Positions 1 through 8,174 of a stretch of 64,000 nt of DNA are shown piece after piece (positions within the stretch are counted from its first letter, which is position 1; each line of letters opens with the position of its first letter). The stretch spans positions 1-64,000 of the forward strand of contig JADJNY010000001.1 of the NCBI GenBank assembly GCA_016714045.1. The letters are read 5' to 3'. The stretch comes from Planctomycetota bacterium. Lineage in GTDB: Bacteria; Planctomycetota; UBA1135; GCA-002686595. A program made the position numbers and the translations under genes. A model generated the notes under the pieces. It was not told where the DNA came from. It did not search any database and saw nothing but the letters and a program-made list of their open reading frames with translations.

Positions 1-25
1 TCTGACCGCGCTACACTCCGCTGCG

Positions 26-976
26 ATGAGCTCGTCCATCGAAGACGATCCCTGGGTCGGGGATGCGGTGCTCGCTCGGCGCGCGGGCCTGTCGCGAAGG
101 ACCAAGGCCTGGATCGCGGGCTGCGCTGTCGCGCTGCTCTTCGTCCTCGTGGGCGGCGGCGTCCTGCTCTACGCGCTCGCGCGGCGGCCGAAGGGCTATG
201 TCGTCCCGCGCGAGGACGTCCCCGCGCGGACGATCGTCTGGCTCAGCGCGTCCGGGCTGCTCGAACCCGACGAGCGCGTGCGCCGGTTCTACTCGGACGC
301 GGCGTGGGACGAGCGATCGTCGGGTTGCTTCTGCACGAACCGCCGAGTCGTCCGGTACCGCGACGGCGACGCGGGGCGGACGGTCGACGAGGTGCGCTAC
401 AGCGACCTCGTCGAGCTCCATCGGCGCGCAGGAGCTCCGTCGTCGAAGACGATCGAGCTCGAGTTCGTCCCGCAGGAAGGGGCGCCGTTCACGCTCGTCC
501 TCCCGACGCGCCGCGGCGGCGACCGCGAGTTCGAGGAGGAGGTGCGCGGGTACTGGCGTTGGGCGCGGCCCGAGCTCGCGTACGCGTCCGAAGGACGGTG
601 GTTCCGTGACGGCGGCGCGCCCGCGGACGTGCTCGCGTTCCTCGCGGAGCACTCCGTCCTGCTCGAGGGCGAGCGGCCGCTCGTCTTCTTCGGAGCCGTC
701 GGCACGCCGCTCGTCGAGTGGGGCACGTTCTGCACGAGCGAGCGGCTCGTCGTGTACTCCTTCGAGGCCGGAAAGGAGCCCGTGAACTGGCACCTGCGGC
801 TCGAGCACGTCGACGCGCTGGAGGCCGTGCCCGGCGACCCGAGCATCGAGCGCACGGCCAGCCTGCGCGTGCGCACGGTCGGCGCACAGGCGTACGAACT
901 CGACGGCGACCTGAAGCTCCTCGACCTCTTCCGACCGCGGCTGCAGACCGCGGTCGACGCCGCGCGGAAGAGGTGA
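26..976 (+). CDS. Membrane-anchored protein of unknown function, first of a tandem pair
   Basis: A 316-residue protein of no family I recognise. It starts MSSSIEDDPWVGD, has one hydrophobic segment at about residues 32-52, and the rest (about 260 residues) is soluble. The soluble part is mixed alpha/beta in character and contains two similar blocks, each with a 'FCTxxR(V/L)V.Y' motif (near residues 97 and 232), so it may be an internal duplication resembling a PH-like fold; that is inference. The next gene starts with nearly the same N-terminus and carries one copy of the block. The start is supported by a TAnnnT hexamer (TACACT, 12-17) just upstream. Confidence 0.75.
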   Translation: MSSSIEDDPWVGDAVLARRAGLSRRTKAWIAGCAVALLFVLVGGGVLLYALARRPKGYVVPREDVPARTIVWLSASGLLEPDERVRRFYSDAAWDERSSGCFCTNRRVVRYRDGDAGRTVDEVRYSDLVELHRRAGAPSSKTIELEFVPQEGAPFTLVLPTRRGGDREFEEEVRGYWRWARPELAYASEGRWFRDGGAPADVLAFLAEHSVLLEGERPLVFFGAVGTPLVEWGTFCTSERLVVYSFEAGKEPVNWHLRLEHVDALEAVPGDPSIERTASLRVRTVGAQAYELDGDLKLLDLFRPRLQTAVDAARKR

Positions 977-1017
977 GCGCTCGGCGCACGCCGGGCCGAC
1001 GGGTAGATTGGGCGGAC

Positions 1018-1566
1018 ATGCCTGGGAGCATCGACGACGATCCGTGGGTCGGCGCGGACTCCGCGCGCCAGCGCCGTCCGGTGCCCAAGGCCCTGTGGTG
1101 GGTGCTCGGCGGTTGCGGCGGGCTCGTGCTCTTGCTTGCGCTCGCGCTCGGCGTCTTCGTCGTGCGCGCGGGTCTGGGCCCCGAGCTCCACGCCGTTCCC
1201 GGCGATCAGGTCGACGCCTCGACTCAAGCGTACTTGCGTGAGCGCGGTGTGCTCGACGAGGGCGAGACGATCGTCTACTTCTACTCGAGCGGGCTCTTCG
1301 ACGCGGAGTCCACGGCGACGTTCTGCACCGATCGCAAGGTCGTCGACTACGACGTCGAGGACGGCGAGGAGTGGCACGCGGAGATCCTCGCGTACGAGGA
1401 GATCGAAGAGCTCGAGTTCCACGCCGCGGACGACGGCGAGGTCTCGCTGATCGTGCTGCAGTTGCGCGAGCGCGAGCCGCACACGCTCTTCCTCCCTGAT
1501 GCCGAGGGCGGGGATCGGGAGTTCGAAGCGGCGTTGCGAGCGGAGTGGGAGCGCGTGCGGAAGTAG
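1018..1566 (+). CDS. Membrane-anchored protein, short paralogue of the preceding gene
   Basis: A 182-residue protein that begins MPGSIDDDPWVG, matching the MSSSIEDDPWVG start of the upstream gene. It has one hydrophobic helix at about residues 27-48 and a single copy of the soluble block with the 'TFCTDRKVVDY' motif. The open frame extends further upstream, but the shared N-terminus and a TAnnnT hexamer (TAGATT, 1004-1009) fix the start at 1018. The pair looks like a tandem duplication in which one copy kept or gained a second soluble block. Function unknown. Confidence 0.75.
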   Translation: MPGSIDDDPWVGADSARQRRPVPKALWWVLGGCGGLVLLLALALGVFVVRAGLGPELHAVPGDQVDASTQAYLRERGVLDEGETIVYFYSSGLFDAESTATFCTDRKVVDYDVEDGEEWHAEILAYEEIEELEFHAADDGEVSLIVLQLREREPHTLFLPDAEGGDREFEAALRAEWERVRK

Positions 1567-1599
1567 GGGCGCGGCGCGAGTGCTCCGGGCGGGCGTGGC

Positions 1600-1821
1600 T
1601 CAGTTCCTTCGACACGCGCCCGGGCCGCGCGGGTCGCCGCACGTGCCGCAGGAGCCGGGAGCGGGTGCGGCTGGTGCGGACTCGCCGTGCGCGGCGAAGG
1701 TCGAGAAGCGCTTGTCGACCTTCGCGCTCTTGCACTCGGGGCAGACGACCTTCTCGTCGCCGAAGACGAGCTCTTCGAACGACGTCTCGCACGCGCGGCA
1801 GGTGTACTCGTGGACGGGCAT
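1600..1821 (-). CDS. FmdB-family zinc ribbon protein
   Basis: A 73-residue protein with the typical FmdB/CxxC regulatory start (MPVHEYTCRACETSFEEL) and two CxxC knuckles (CRAC and CPEC) that would hold one zinc ion, followed by 'SAKVDKRFSTF', also characteristic of the family. The C-terminal tail has another four cysteines. Family members are common small bacterial proteins of uncertain role, once linked to formamidase regulation. The start is followed upstream by a TAnnnT hexamer six bases away, suggesting a leaderless message. It is convergent with the preceding gene. Confidence 0.88.
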   Translation of the reverse strand: MPVHEYTCRACETSFEELVFGDEKVVCPECKSAKVDKRFSTFAAHGESAPAAPAPGSCGTCGDPRGPGACRRN

Positions 1822-1830
1822 CGCCGGAGT

Positions 1831-2721
1831 CTAGCGGACGGACGCCGGGGCGGGGCTCCGTGCGTGCGCGCGGCGCGCGAGGAGCAGGCCGGCGATCCCG
1901 GCGAGGGCGGCCACGCCGAACGAGCCCAGTTTCAGCGGGTCGTCCGGTGGGATGAAGACGCGTTCGGCGTCGCCGAGGTTGACCTGAGCGATGCCGACCA
2001 GGTTGTTCAGGACGTGGGCTGCGATCGCGGGCCACGTGGAGCGCGTGACGTGGGCGATCGCGCCGATCCACAGGCCGAGCGGGAACACGGCGATCGCGTG
2101 TTGCGGGTCGACGTGCGCGGCCGCGAACGCCACGGACGCGAGGAGGATGCCCCGCGCGGGGCCGAAGCGTTCCATGAGCCGTGATTGCACATACCCGCGG
2201 AAGAAGAGCTCCTCGCAGATGCCGGGGATCAAGCTCATGCCGAGCGCGACGAGCACGGCCTCGACGCCACTCGTCGAGGTCAAGATCTCCATGAGCCTCC
2301 GAACGCCGTCGCTGGGCTCGCCGAGCAGCGGAGATCCGAGCTGGATCAAGCCCTGTACTCCGAGCGTACCCACGACGAGCAGCAGCACCGGCCCGAACGG
2401 AACGGCCGGGCGTCGCAGCGCGAGGCGCAACGCGAACCCGCGGGCGGAGAGGAGCGCGGGTGCGATCGCCGCGGCGAGGAACGTGACTTGGCCCGGCGCG
2501 AGGAGGAGGAGGACGCCGAGGAAGGAGCTCGCGAGTCGCGTCAGGCCTTCCTGCGGCTCGGTCAGGTCTCCGCCCATCACGAGCAGTGCGACCGTGATCA
2601 CGATCGCGCTCGTGACGATCGAGCCGAGCAACGCCAGGGCGACGTCGACGAAGACGGGCCAGACGCGCGGGGGCCGCGCCGGCGGCACGTGGGAGGATTC
2701 CAGAGCGAGCGGTTCCGCCAT
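1831..2721 (-). CDS. CPBP family intramembrane glutamic endopeptidase
   Basis: A 296-residue polytopic membrane protein with about seven hydrophobic segments. It carries the CPBP/Abi (Rce1-like) signature: motif 1 'CEELFFRGYVQSRL' with paired glutamates and arginine near residue 170, a histidine in 'FAAAHVDPQHA', and the last motif 'AIAAHVLNNLVG'. Family members are membrane-embedded proteases or maturation factors; the substrate here cannot be told from context. It lies head to tail with the FmdB gene on the minus strand, only 9 bases apart, so the two may be co-transcribed, although each has its own TAnnnT hexamer six bases before its ATG. Confidence 0.85.
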   Translation of the reverse strand: MAEPLALESSHVPPARPPRVWPVFVDVALALLGSIVTSAIVITVALLVMGGDLTEPQEGLTRLASSFLGVLLLLAPGQVTFLAAAIAPALLSARGFALRLALRRPAVPFGPVLLLVVGTLGVQGLIQLGSPLLGEPSDGVRRLMEILTSTSGVEAVLVALGMSLIPGICEELFFRGYVQSRLMERFGPARGILLASVAFAAAHVDPQHAIAVFPLGLWIGAIAHVTRSTWPAIAAHVLNNLVGIAQVNLGDAERVFIPPDDPLKLGSFGVAALAGIAGLLLARRAHARSPAPASVR

Positions 2722-2888
2722 GCAGGGAGCGTAGCACGACCCCGAGACCGACCCGGATCCCGGCGCGCGCGGGTCGAGAGGAGCTCCGTGCCGCCGGCGC
2801 TCTTCCCGCCGGACACGCGCGAGTTCCAGCGCAGTGCGTTCGAAGCGAGTCGCGCTGCCGCGCTCTTTCGAGCCCGACGTCTCGCTCG

Positions 2889-2917
2889 TTGACAGGGGGG
2901 CCGCTTCCGCTTCTCAT
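2889..2917 (+). promoter_or_regulatory. Sigma-70-type promoter
   Basis: TTGACA (2889-2894), 17-base spacer, TCTCAT (2912-2917). The ATG of the next gene is at 2928, so the predicted transcript has almost no leader. This supports the 2928 start over the upstream in-frame codon. Confidence 0.55.
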
Positions 2918-2927
2918 CCGGGGCAGC

Positions 2928-3371
2928 ATGGCGGAGCGGAACGAGCGCGGAGATCCGGTTCGACGGTCCTCGGGGCCGATCGTCCTCGCGTTCCTCTCCC
3001 TTCTGTATCTGGTCGGCGAGTTCGTCTCGCTCGCGCACTTCGCCGCGGAACGGCACGCGTGGTGCGCGCAGCACGGGCGGCTCGAGCACGGCAGCGCGGC
3101 GCACGCTTGCGTCTCGCACCTCGACCGAGAGGACACCCCGCACGCGGACGTCGTCCTCCAACCCTGCGAGCCCGACGAGGAGCACGCAGCCTGCGAGTAC
3201 GTCGACCAGGGGCTACCGAAGAGCGCTCCCGGCCTTCCGCGACTCGCTCCGGTCGAGTTCGCGGCGCCGTCGATCGTCTCGTCGCTTCCTGAAGGACGCC
3301 TCGTCGTCGAGGGCGCGCGCTATCGGCTCGCGCCCAAGCAATCTCCGCCGGCCCGCTCCGTCCTCGGCTGA
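2928..3371 (+). CDS. Hypothetical membrane-anchored protein with Cys-rich domain
   Basis: A 147-residue protein not assigned to a family. A short charged N-terminus (MAERNERGDPVRRSSG) is followed by one hydrophobic segment at about residues 16-35 and then a soluble domain with cysteines at 'HAWCAQHG', 'HACVSH', 'LQPCEPDEEHAACEY', which suggests disulfides or metal binding outside the membrane. It precedes an ECF sigma factor by about 160 bases on the same strand; whether it is an anti-sigma-like partner cannot be said from sequence alone. Confidence 0.65.
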   Translation: MAERNERGDPVRRSSGPIVLAFLSLLYLVGEFVSLAHFAAERHAWCAQHGRLEHGSAAHACVSHLDREDTPHADVVLQPCEPDEEHAACEYVDQGLPKSAPGLPRLAPVEFAAPSIVSSLPEGRLVVEGARYRLAPKQSPPARSVLG

Positions 3372-3532
3372 TCGCGATCGTCGCGCGTGCAGCGCGACGG
3401 TCCGTGTGCGGAGTGCGACTTCGCGCCGGATTCGCGGCCCGTCCGGCCGCGCGGTGCGGGTCGACGCGCTCGGCACGTGTTGCATCGGGGCTTTCGCTCC
3501 GCTGCGCGCAGGCGTACCGACAGGAACGAGTC

Positions 3533-4159
3533 ATGGAACGAGGCTTCACACCGTCCGGAAGCGGCGTCGTCGACGCGCCGGGTTCCGCAGTTTTCGACCA
3601 TCTCGTCGAGCCCCACCTCGAAGCCCTCCACGCGATCGCGCGCGGGATCGTCGGTAGCGACGACCTCGCCTGGGACGCGGTGCAGGAGACGCTCGTCTGC
3701 TTCTGGCGTGCGAACGAGGCTCCACAGGACGTTCGCGGCTGGCTGGTGCGCACCGTCGTGCACAAGAGCCTGCACGTCGACCGCGCGCGACGGCGCCGCT
3801 CCCGGCACGAGGATCGCGCCGGGAGCGAGCGCGTGGAGCCGTGCCCGCTCTGCGATCCCGCGCTCGCTCTAGAGCACGAGTCCTGGGCCGTCGAGCTCGA
3901 CGCGGCGCTGGAGTCCCTCTCCGCGGAGATGCGCGCCGTGTTCCTGCTCCGTCAGCGCGAGGGCCTCGAGTACGAAGCGATCGCGTCCGCGCTCGCGCTG
4001 CCGATCGGCACCGTTCGATCGCGTCTCAAGCGCGCGCGCGAGCGGCTCGCCGAGCGGCTCGGTGTGCAGGAGCCACGACGCGAGCGCGAGGACGGCCTGC
4101 CCGACATGCGCCTCTCCGGGGCGAAGAGCTCCGGGGGCGGGGCGCGCGTCTCGACGTGA
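3533..4159 (+). CDS. ECF-type RNA polymerase sigma factor
   Basis: A 208-residue sigma-70 family protein. Region 2 spans about residues 22-90 ('HLEALHAIARGIVGSDDLAWDAVQETLVCFWR') and region 4 about 120-175, with the helix-turn-helix 'LEYEAIASALALPIGTVRSRLKR' split around residue 150. It directs RNA polymerase to a dedicated promoter set. The region between them holds a CPLC pair ('EPCPLCDPA'), possibly redox or metal sensitive. The C-terminal 30 residues are low-complexity. The ATG at 3533 was chosen because region 2 begins shortly after it. The next gene encodes a secreted protein. Confidence 0.88.
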   Translation: MERGFTPSGSGVVDAPGSAVFDHLVEPHLEALHAIARGIVGSDDLAWDAVQETLVCFWRANEAPQDVRGWLVRTVVHKSLHVDRARRRRSRHEDRAGSERVEPCPLCDPALALEHESWAVELDAALESLSAEMRAVFLLRQREGLEYEAIASALALPIGTVRSRLKRARERLAERLGVQEPRREREDGLPDMRLSGAKSSGGGARVST

Positions 4160-4359
4160 ATCTCCGACTCCCGGGGAACTCGGAACAGCGTGCCGGGGAC
4201 GAGCAGCGTGCGGGCGAGGACCCTGAACCCTCGCTCGCGGATCGCCCGCGCGCGCGACTCGAGTCTCGATCGCTCCGCACTCCGCGTAGGTGCGGGTCGG
4301 AGCGGTGGGGAATGGGGGAGGAACGCACGTCGACGGTCCTGGCCCGCGTGATCGTCGTC

Positions 4360-4398
4360 GCGGCGCCGGTGCGAGGAACGAAGTCGCACCGGCGCCGC
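4360..4398 (+). promoter_or_regulatory. Perfect 15-bp hairpin in the leader of the dockerin-like gene
   Basis: A perfect inverted repeat (arms 4360-4374 and 4384-4398, 9-base loop) lies 35 bases before the ATG at 4434. It could be a late terminator for the sigma gene 200 bases upstream or a leader structure. The remaining bases between 4160 and 4433 show no gene. Confidence 0.5.
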
Positions 4399-4433
4399 GC
4401 TCTCCTGCTCCGTATCCAAGGAACACCCACGTC

Positions 4434-6023
4434 ATGTCCTCGTCGACCCCGCTCCGCGTCACCGCGCTCCTTGCCCTCGCTTCGACGGCGTTCGCCGGAG
4501 GCCCCGGCCCGCTGCAGAACGAGATCCTCTTCGTCACCGATCCCGTCCTCGACCGCGTCTTCGAGTGTCGCGACTTCAACCACGATCGTCTCTACAGCCA
4601 GCCGGGCGAGGTCGGCGTGCTCTACGACGACACAGTGGGCTCGATCGCGCTGGACGAGCCGATCTGCATCACGGCCGATCCCGACGACACGTTCTTCGTC
4701 GGTGACACGGGGCGCCACTTCATCCTGGCGATCAACGATCGCGACGGCGATGGGGACTGCAACGACGCCGGCGAGCACGTCGTCTACTTCGACGGCGACC
4801 CGAACAGCTCGACGTTCAACGGATCGGGCCTCGTCATGCTGAGTCCGACCTCGGTGGGCCTGCGCTTCTTCAACCGGCTGTGGGTCGCGAACGCGAAGAC
4901 CGGGCCGCTGGACCACTCGTCGATCCTCCTGCTCGAGGACCACAACGCGGACGGCGACGCGAACGACGCGGGCGAGGCCGTCGAGTACTACGTACCGGCG
5001 CCGGGCGGTGCGCTCGGCGACTCCGTGCCCACGCACGTCGACCAGGGGATCGACGGTCACGTCTACTTCCTCGAGAACGGCTCCACCGGCGCGCGCGCGC
5101 GCGGGATCTACGAGCTGACGGACGGCGACTTCAGCGGCGTGATCGACGCGCCCGGCGAGGCGACGGCGTTCTGGGTCACGCCCGCGCAGCCGCAGACGCC
5201 GGTGCTCGCGAGCTTCGACCAGCAGGACGACGGCGCGTGGACCGTGCTCGACAGCGGCAACCACCGCATGTGGCGCCTGCGCGACGTGAACGACGACGGT
5301 TCGATCGACAACGGGACCGAGCTCACGCTGTGGTGGGCCTATCCCGTGACGCACGAGTTCCTCGACCTCGCGGTGAGCAACGCGTGGGGCGACGTGTACA
5401 CCGGGGACGACCAGGTCCAGGACGAGCTCCTGCGCGTGATCGACATCGATCAGAGCGGCGTGATCCAGGACCCGGCCGAGGCGAAGGTCGTGTACGACGA
5501 CTCGATCCCGCTCCTCGAGAACATCGACTCGGCGCGCGGCATGACGCTCGACTTCCACGGCCACGAGGGCGTGGGCCTCGTGTACTGCACCGGCACGTCC
5601 GGGCTCTGCCCCTGCAACAACCCGGGAACGATCGAGACGGGCTGCACGAACTCGACGGGGCAGGGCGCGGGGCTCGAAGGCGAAGGAACGGACGGCGTGA
5701 TCAACGACGACCTCGAGTTCACGGCGTTCCAGATCCGCGCCGGCGCCACCGCGGTGCTGTTCCAGGGCACGCAGGCGTCGGGCGGCGGCCTCGGGGTCCC
5801 GTTCGGCGACGGCCTCGTGTGCGTCGGCGGGAGCGCGCTCCGGCTCGGCGCGCGCCAGGCGGACGGCTCGGGACGCGCGACGTGGGGACCGGGGCTCGCG
5901 ACGCCGGGTCAGTGGGTCGCGGGGCAGACACGGTACTTCCAGGTGCGCTACCGCAACGTCACGGGGCCGTGCGGCTCGGGCTTCAACTACACGAACGGCC
6001 TGATGGTCACGTTCACGCAGTGA
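4434..6023 (+). CDS. Secreted propeller-like protein with calcium-loop repeats and planctomycete Cys-rich C-terminal module
   Basis: A 529-residue exported protein. The signal peptide is MSSSTPLRVTALLALASTAFAGG. The body (about residues 25-400) reads like an NHL/SMP-type propeller and contains at least four EF-hand or dockerin-like acidic loops ('DRDGDGDCNDAGE', 'DHNADGDANDAGEA', 'DVNDDGSIDNGTE', 'DIDQSGVIQDPAEA'). The C-terminal 130 residues carry 'YCTGTSGLCPCNN', 'GCTNSTGQGAGL' and 'PFGDGLVCVGG', a module I associate with secreted planctomycete proteins. The start is set by the signal peptide and an AAGGA ribosome binding site about 13 bases upstream. Exact ligand unknown. Confidence 0.75.
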   Translation: MSSSTPLRVTALLALASTAFAGGPGPLQNEILFVTDPVLDRVFECRDFNHDRLYSQPGEVGVLYDDTVGSIALDEPICITADPDDTFFVGDTGRHFILAINDRDGDGDCNDAGEHVVYFDGDPNSSTFNGSGLVMLSPTSVGLRFFNRLWVANAKTGPLDHSSILLLEDHNADGDANDAGEAVEYYVPAPGGALGDSVPTHVDQGIDGHVYFLENGSTGARARGIYELTDGDFSGVIDAPGEATAFWVTPAQPQTPVLASFDQQDDGAWTVLDSGNHRMWRLRDVNDDGSIDNGTELTLWWAYPVTHEFLDLAVSNAWGDVYTGDDQVQDELLRVIDIDQSGVIQDPAEAKVVYDDSIPLLENIDSARGMTLDFHGHEGVGLVYCTGTSGLCPCNNPGTIETGCTNSTGQGAGLEGEGTDGVINDDLEFTAFQIRAGATAVLFQGTQASGGGLGVPFGDGLVCVGGSALRLGARQADGSGRATWGPGLATPGQWVAGQTRYFQVRYRNVTGPCGSGFNYTNGLMVTFTQ

Positions 6024-6050
6024 ATCGGAGGCGCTCGGCACGAGAACGCG

Positions 6051-6076
6051 GGGCCGGGGCCGGTGGGCCTCGGCCC
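6051..6076 (+). terminator. Hairpin terminator candidate after the dockerin-like gene
   Basis: An 11-bp stem (6051-6061 with 6066-6076, one G-T pair) and a 4-base loop lie 27 bases after the stop at 6023. There is no T tract. Confidence 0.45.
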
Positions 6077-6176
6077 GCTCCGCATCGGGGGGCGAGCGCG
6101 CGGAGCCTCGTCTCCCGTATGGCTCCACCGCCGCCCGCCCGTACACCTGCGGTCCGCGCGAACGCGGATCGCAGCC

Positions 6177-8174
6177 GTGACCAGCACCCTCCTTTCCATC
6201 GAACGCGACGACCTCCTGCAACTCGAGCGCTCGATGACGCGCGAGTGGCTCCTGACGGACGGGCTCGGCGGGTACGCGTCGTCGACCGTGCTCCTCTGCC
6301 CCGCGCGCCGCTACCACGGGCTGCTGGTCGCGCCTTACGCCGGCACGGTGAAGCGGCACGTGTTCCTCGCGCGCTTCGAGGAGTGGTTCCAGGGCGGCGG
6401 CAAGTCCGTCGCGCTCTCGATGGGGCGCTACGGCGGCACGTACGGTCCGCTCGGCCACCAGGGGGTCGAGCGCTTCGAGCTCGCGCCGCTCCCGCGGTGG
6501 ACGTACCGCTTCGGCCGCGCGACGCTCGAGCGCGAGCTCCTGCTCGTGCGCGGCGAGCGCACGGTGCTCGTCCGCTACCGCGTCACGGGCCAGCAGCATC
6601 CGGTCGAGATGCGCCTGCGTCCGCTGCTCCCGTACCGGCCCGCGGACGCGCTGACGTTCGAGAACTTCGACCTCGACAAGCGCGTCGAGCGCCTCACGAA
6701 CGGCATCCTCGCGCAACCCTACGCGGCTCTTCCCGCGGTCGCGATCACGCTGGGCTCGCCGCGCGGGAGCGGTCCCGCGCTGGCGCCGCACTTCGAGGTC
6801 GACCCGCTCTGGTACAAGGGCATCGAGTACCCGATCGAACTCGCGCGCGGTTACGAGGGCCACGAGGACAACTTCACGCCCGGCGAGTTCCACGTCGCGC
6901 TCGAATCCGGCGTCGACGTCGTCGTCGCCGCGACGCTCGGCGAGCCCGTCGCCGACCCCGCCGCGCTGTGGGAGCGCGAGCACGCGCGCGCGGTGCGCGC
7001 CGCCGAGCACGTCGGCACCGACGTGCGCTCGCGCCTCGCGTACACCGCGGACGACTTCCTCTACCGCACCGAGACGGGGCGGCTCGCCGTCGACGCGGGT
7101 TGGCCGTGGTTCGGCGAATGGGGCCGCGACAGCTGCATCGCGCTGCCGGGCCTCTTCGTGTCACGCGGACGCGCCGAGGAGTGCGTCGAGGCGCTCGCGG
7201 GCATCGCCGAGTACCTGAAGGACGGCCTCGTCCCGAACGTCTTCGGGCGGGCGCGCGCGGACAGCGACTACGGCTCCGCGGACGCGTCGCTGTGGTTCGC
7301 CCGCGCCGTGCGCATGGCGGAGCTCGCGTCGAAGGACAAAGGCGCCGTCGCGCGTCGGTTCCTGCCCGCGCTGCGCGAGATCGCGGAACACTACGCGCGC
7401 GGCACGGGGCTCGGGCTCGCGGCGGACGCGAGCGGCCTCCTGCGCTCCGGCTCGCCGCAGTTGAACTCGACGTGGATGGACGCGCGCACGTCGCAGGGTC
7501 CCGTCACGCCGCGCGACGGCTGCGCGGTCGAGATCAACGCGCTCTGGTGCTTCCTCCTCGCGTACTTGGAAGACCTCGAGACGCGCGTCGGCGCCGCGGC
7601 GCGGGCGAAGGAGCTCCGTGGGCGGCGCGAGCGCGCGTACGCCGCGTTCGTCGACCGCTTCTGGCTGTCGCGCGAAGGCTACCTCGCCGACGTGTGGAAG
7701 GACGGCGTGCAGGACAAGTCGATCCGCCCGAACATGGTGATCGCGGCGGCGCTCGAGTGGAGCCCGCTCACCTCCGGCATGCGCGTCGACGTCGCGAACT
7801 GCGCGCGCGCCGAGCTGCTGACGCCGTGCGGACTGCGCACGCTCGATCCGCGCGCGAAGGCCTACGTCGGCCGCTACGGCGGCGGTTGCGAGGAGCGCGA
7901 CCGCGCGTACCACCAGGGCACCGTGTGGCCGTGGCTCACCGGCTTCTTCGTCGAGGCGTGGCTGCGCGCGCACGGCGGCAGCGCGGGCCAGCGTCAGTTC
8001 CTGCGCGAGCTGCTCGATGGTTTCGGCGAGCACCTCGAACGCCAAGGCCTCTTGCACGTGTCCGAGGTCATGGACGGCGACCCGCCGCATCGACCCGGCG
8101 GCACGATCGCGCAGGCGTGGAACTCAGGCGAGCTCCTGCGCGCGTACGACCTGATCGAGAGGTATCCCTCGTGA
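6177..8174 (+). CDS. Glycogen debranching enzyme (amylo-alpha-1,6-glucosidase, GH133-like)
   Basis: A 665-residue protein. The N-terminal domain begins 'MTREWLLTDGLGGYASSTV' and contains 'RRYHGLLVAP', the hallmark of archaeal/bacterial GDE N-terminal domains. The C-terminal (alpha/alpha)6 domain has 'SPQLNSTWMDA' with the expected acidic residue near D435 and 'AYHQGTVWPWLTGFFVEAW' near the end. It would hydrolyse alpha-1,6 branches of limit glycogen. I chose the GTG at 6177; an ATG at 6234 just before the conserved block is an alternative. Its stop overlaps the next start (GTGA), so it is the first gene of a coupled glycogen operon. Confidence 0.88.
   Translation: MTSTLLSIERDDLLQLERSMTREWLLTDGLGGYASSTVLLCPARRYHGLLVAPYAGTVKRHVFLARFEEWFQGGGKSVALSMGRYGGTYGPLGHQGVERFELAPLPRWTYRFGRATLERELLLVRGERTVLVRYRVTGQQHPVEMRLRPLLPYRPADALTFENFDLDKRVERLTNGILAQPYAALPAVAITLGSPRGSGPALAPHFEVDPLWYKGIEYPIELARGYEGHEDNFTPGEFHVALESGVDVVVAATLGEPVADPAALWEREHARAVRAAEHVGTDVRSRLAYTADDFLYRTETGRLAVDAGWPWFGEWGRDSCIALPGLFVSRGRAEECVEALAGIAEYLKDGLVPNVFGRARADSDYGSADASLWFARAVRMAELASKDKGAVARRFLPALREIAEHYARGTGLGLAADASGLLRSGSPQLNSTWMDARTSQGPVTPRDGCAVEINALWCFLLAYLEDLETRVGAAARAKELRGRRERAYAAFVDRFWLSREGYLADVWKDGVQDKSIRPNMVIAAALEWSPLTSGMRVDVANCARAELLTPCGLRTLDPRAKAYVGRYGGGCEERDRAYHQGTVWPWLTGFFVEAWLRAHGGSAGQRQFLRELLDGFGEHLERQGLLHVSEVMDGDPPHRPGGTIAQAWNSGELLRAYDLIERYPS

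Noticed and set aside
11..3136. A 1041-codon open frame on the minus strand
   Set aside because: Very high GC leaves few stops in antisense frames. The product is Arg/Pro/Ala-rich noise and overlaps well-supported genes on both strands.
4026..7010. A 994-codon minus-strand frame across the secreted and debranching genes
   Set aside because: Shadow frame: Arg/Glu/Ala-rich, no recognisable domain, and it contradicts two clear genes on the other strand.
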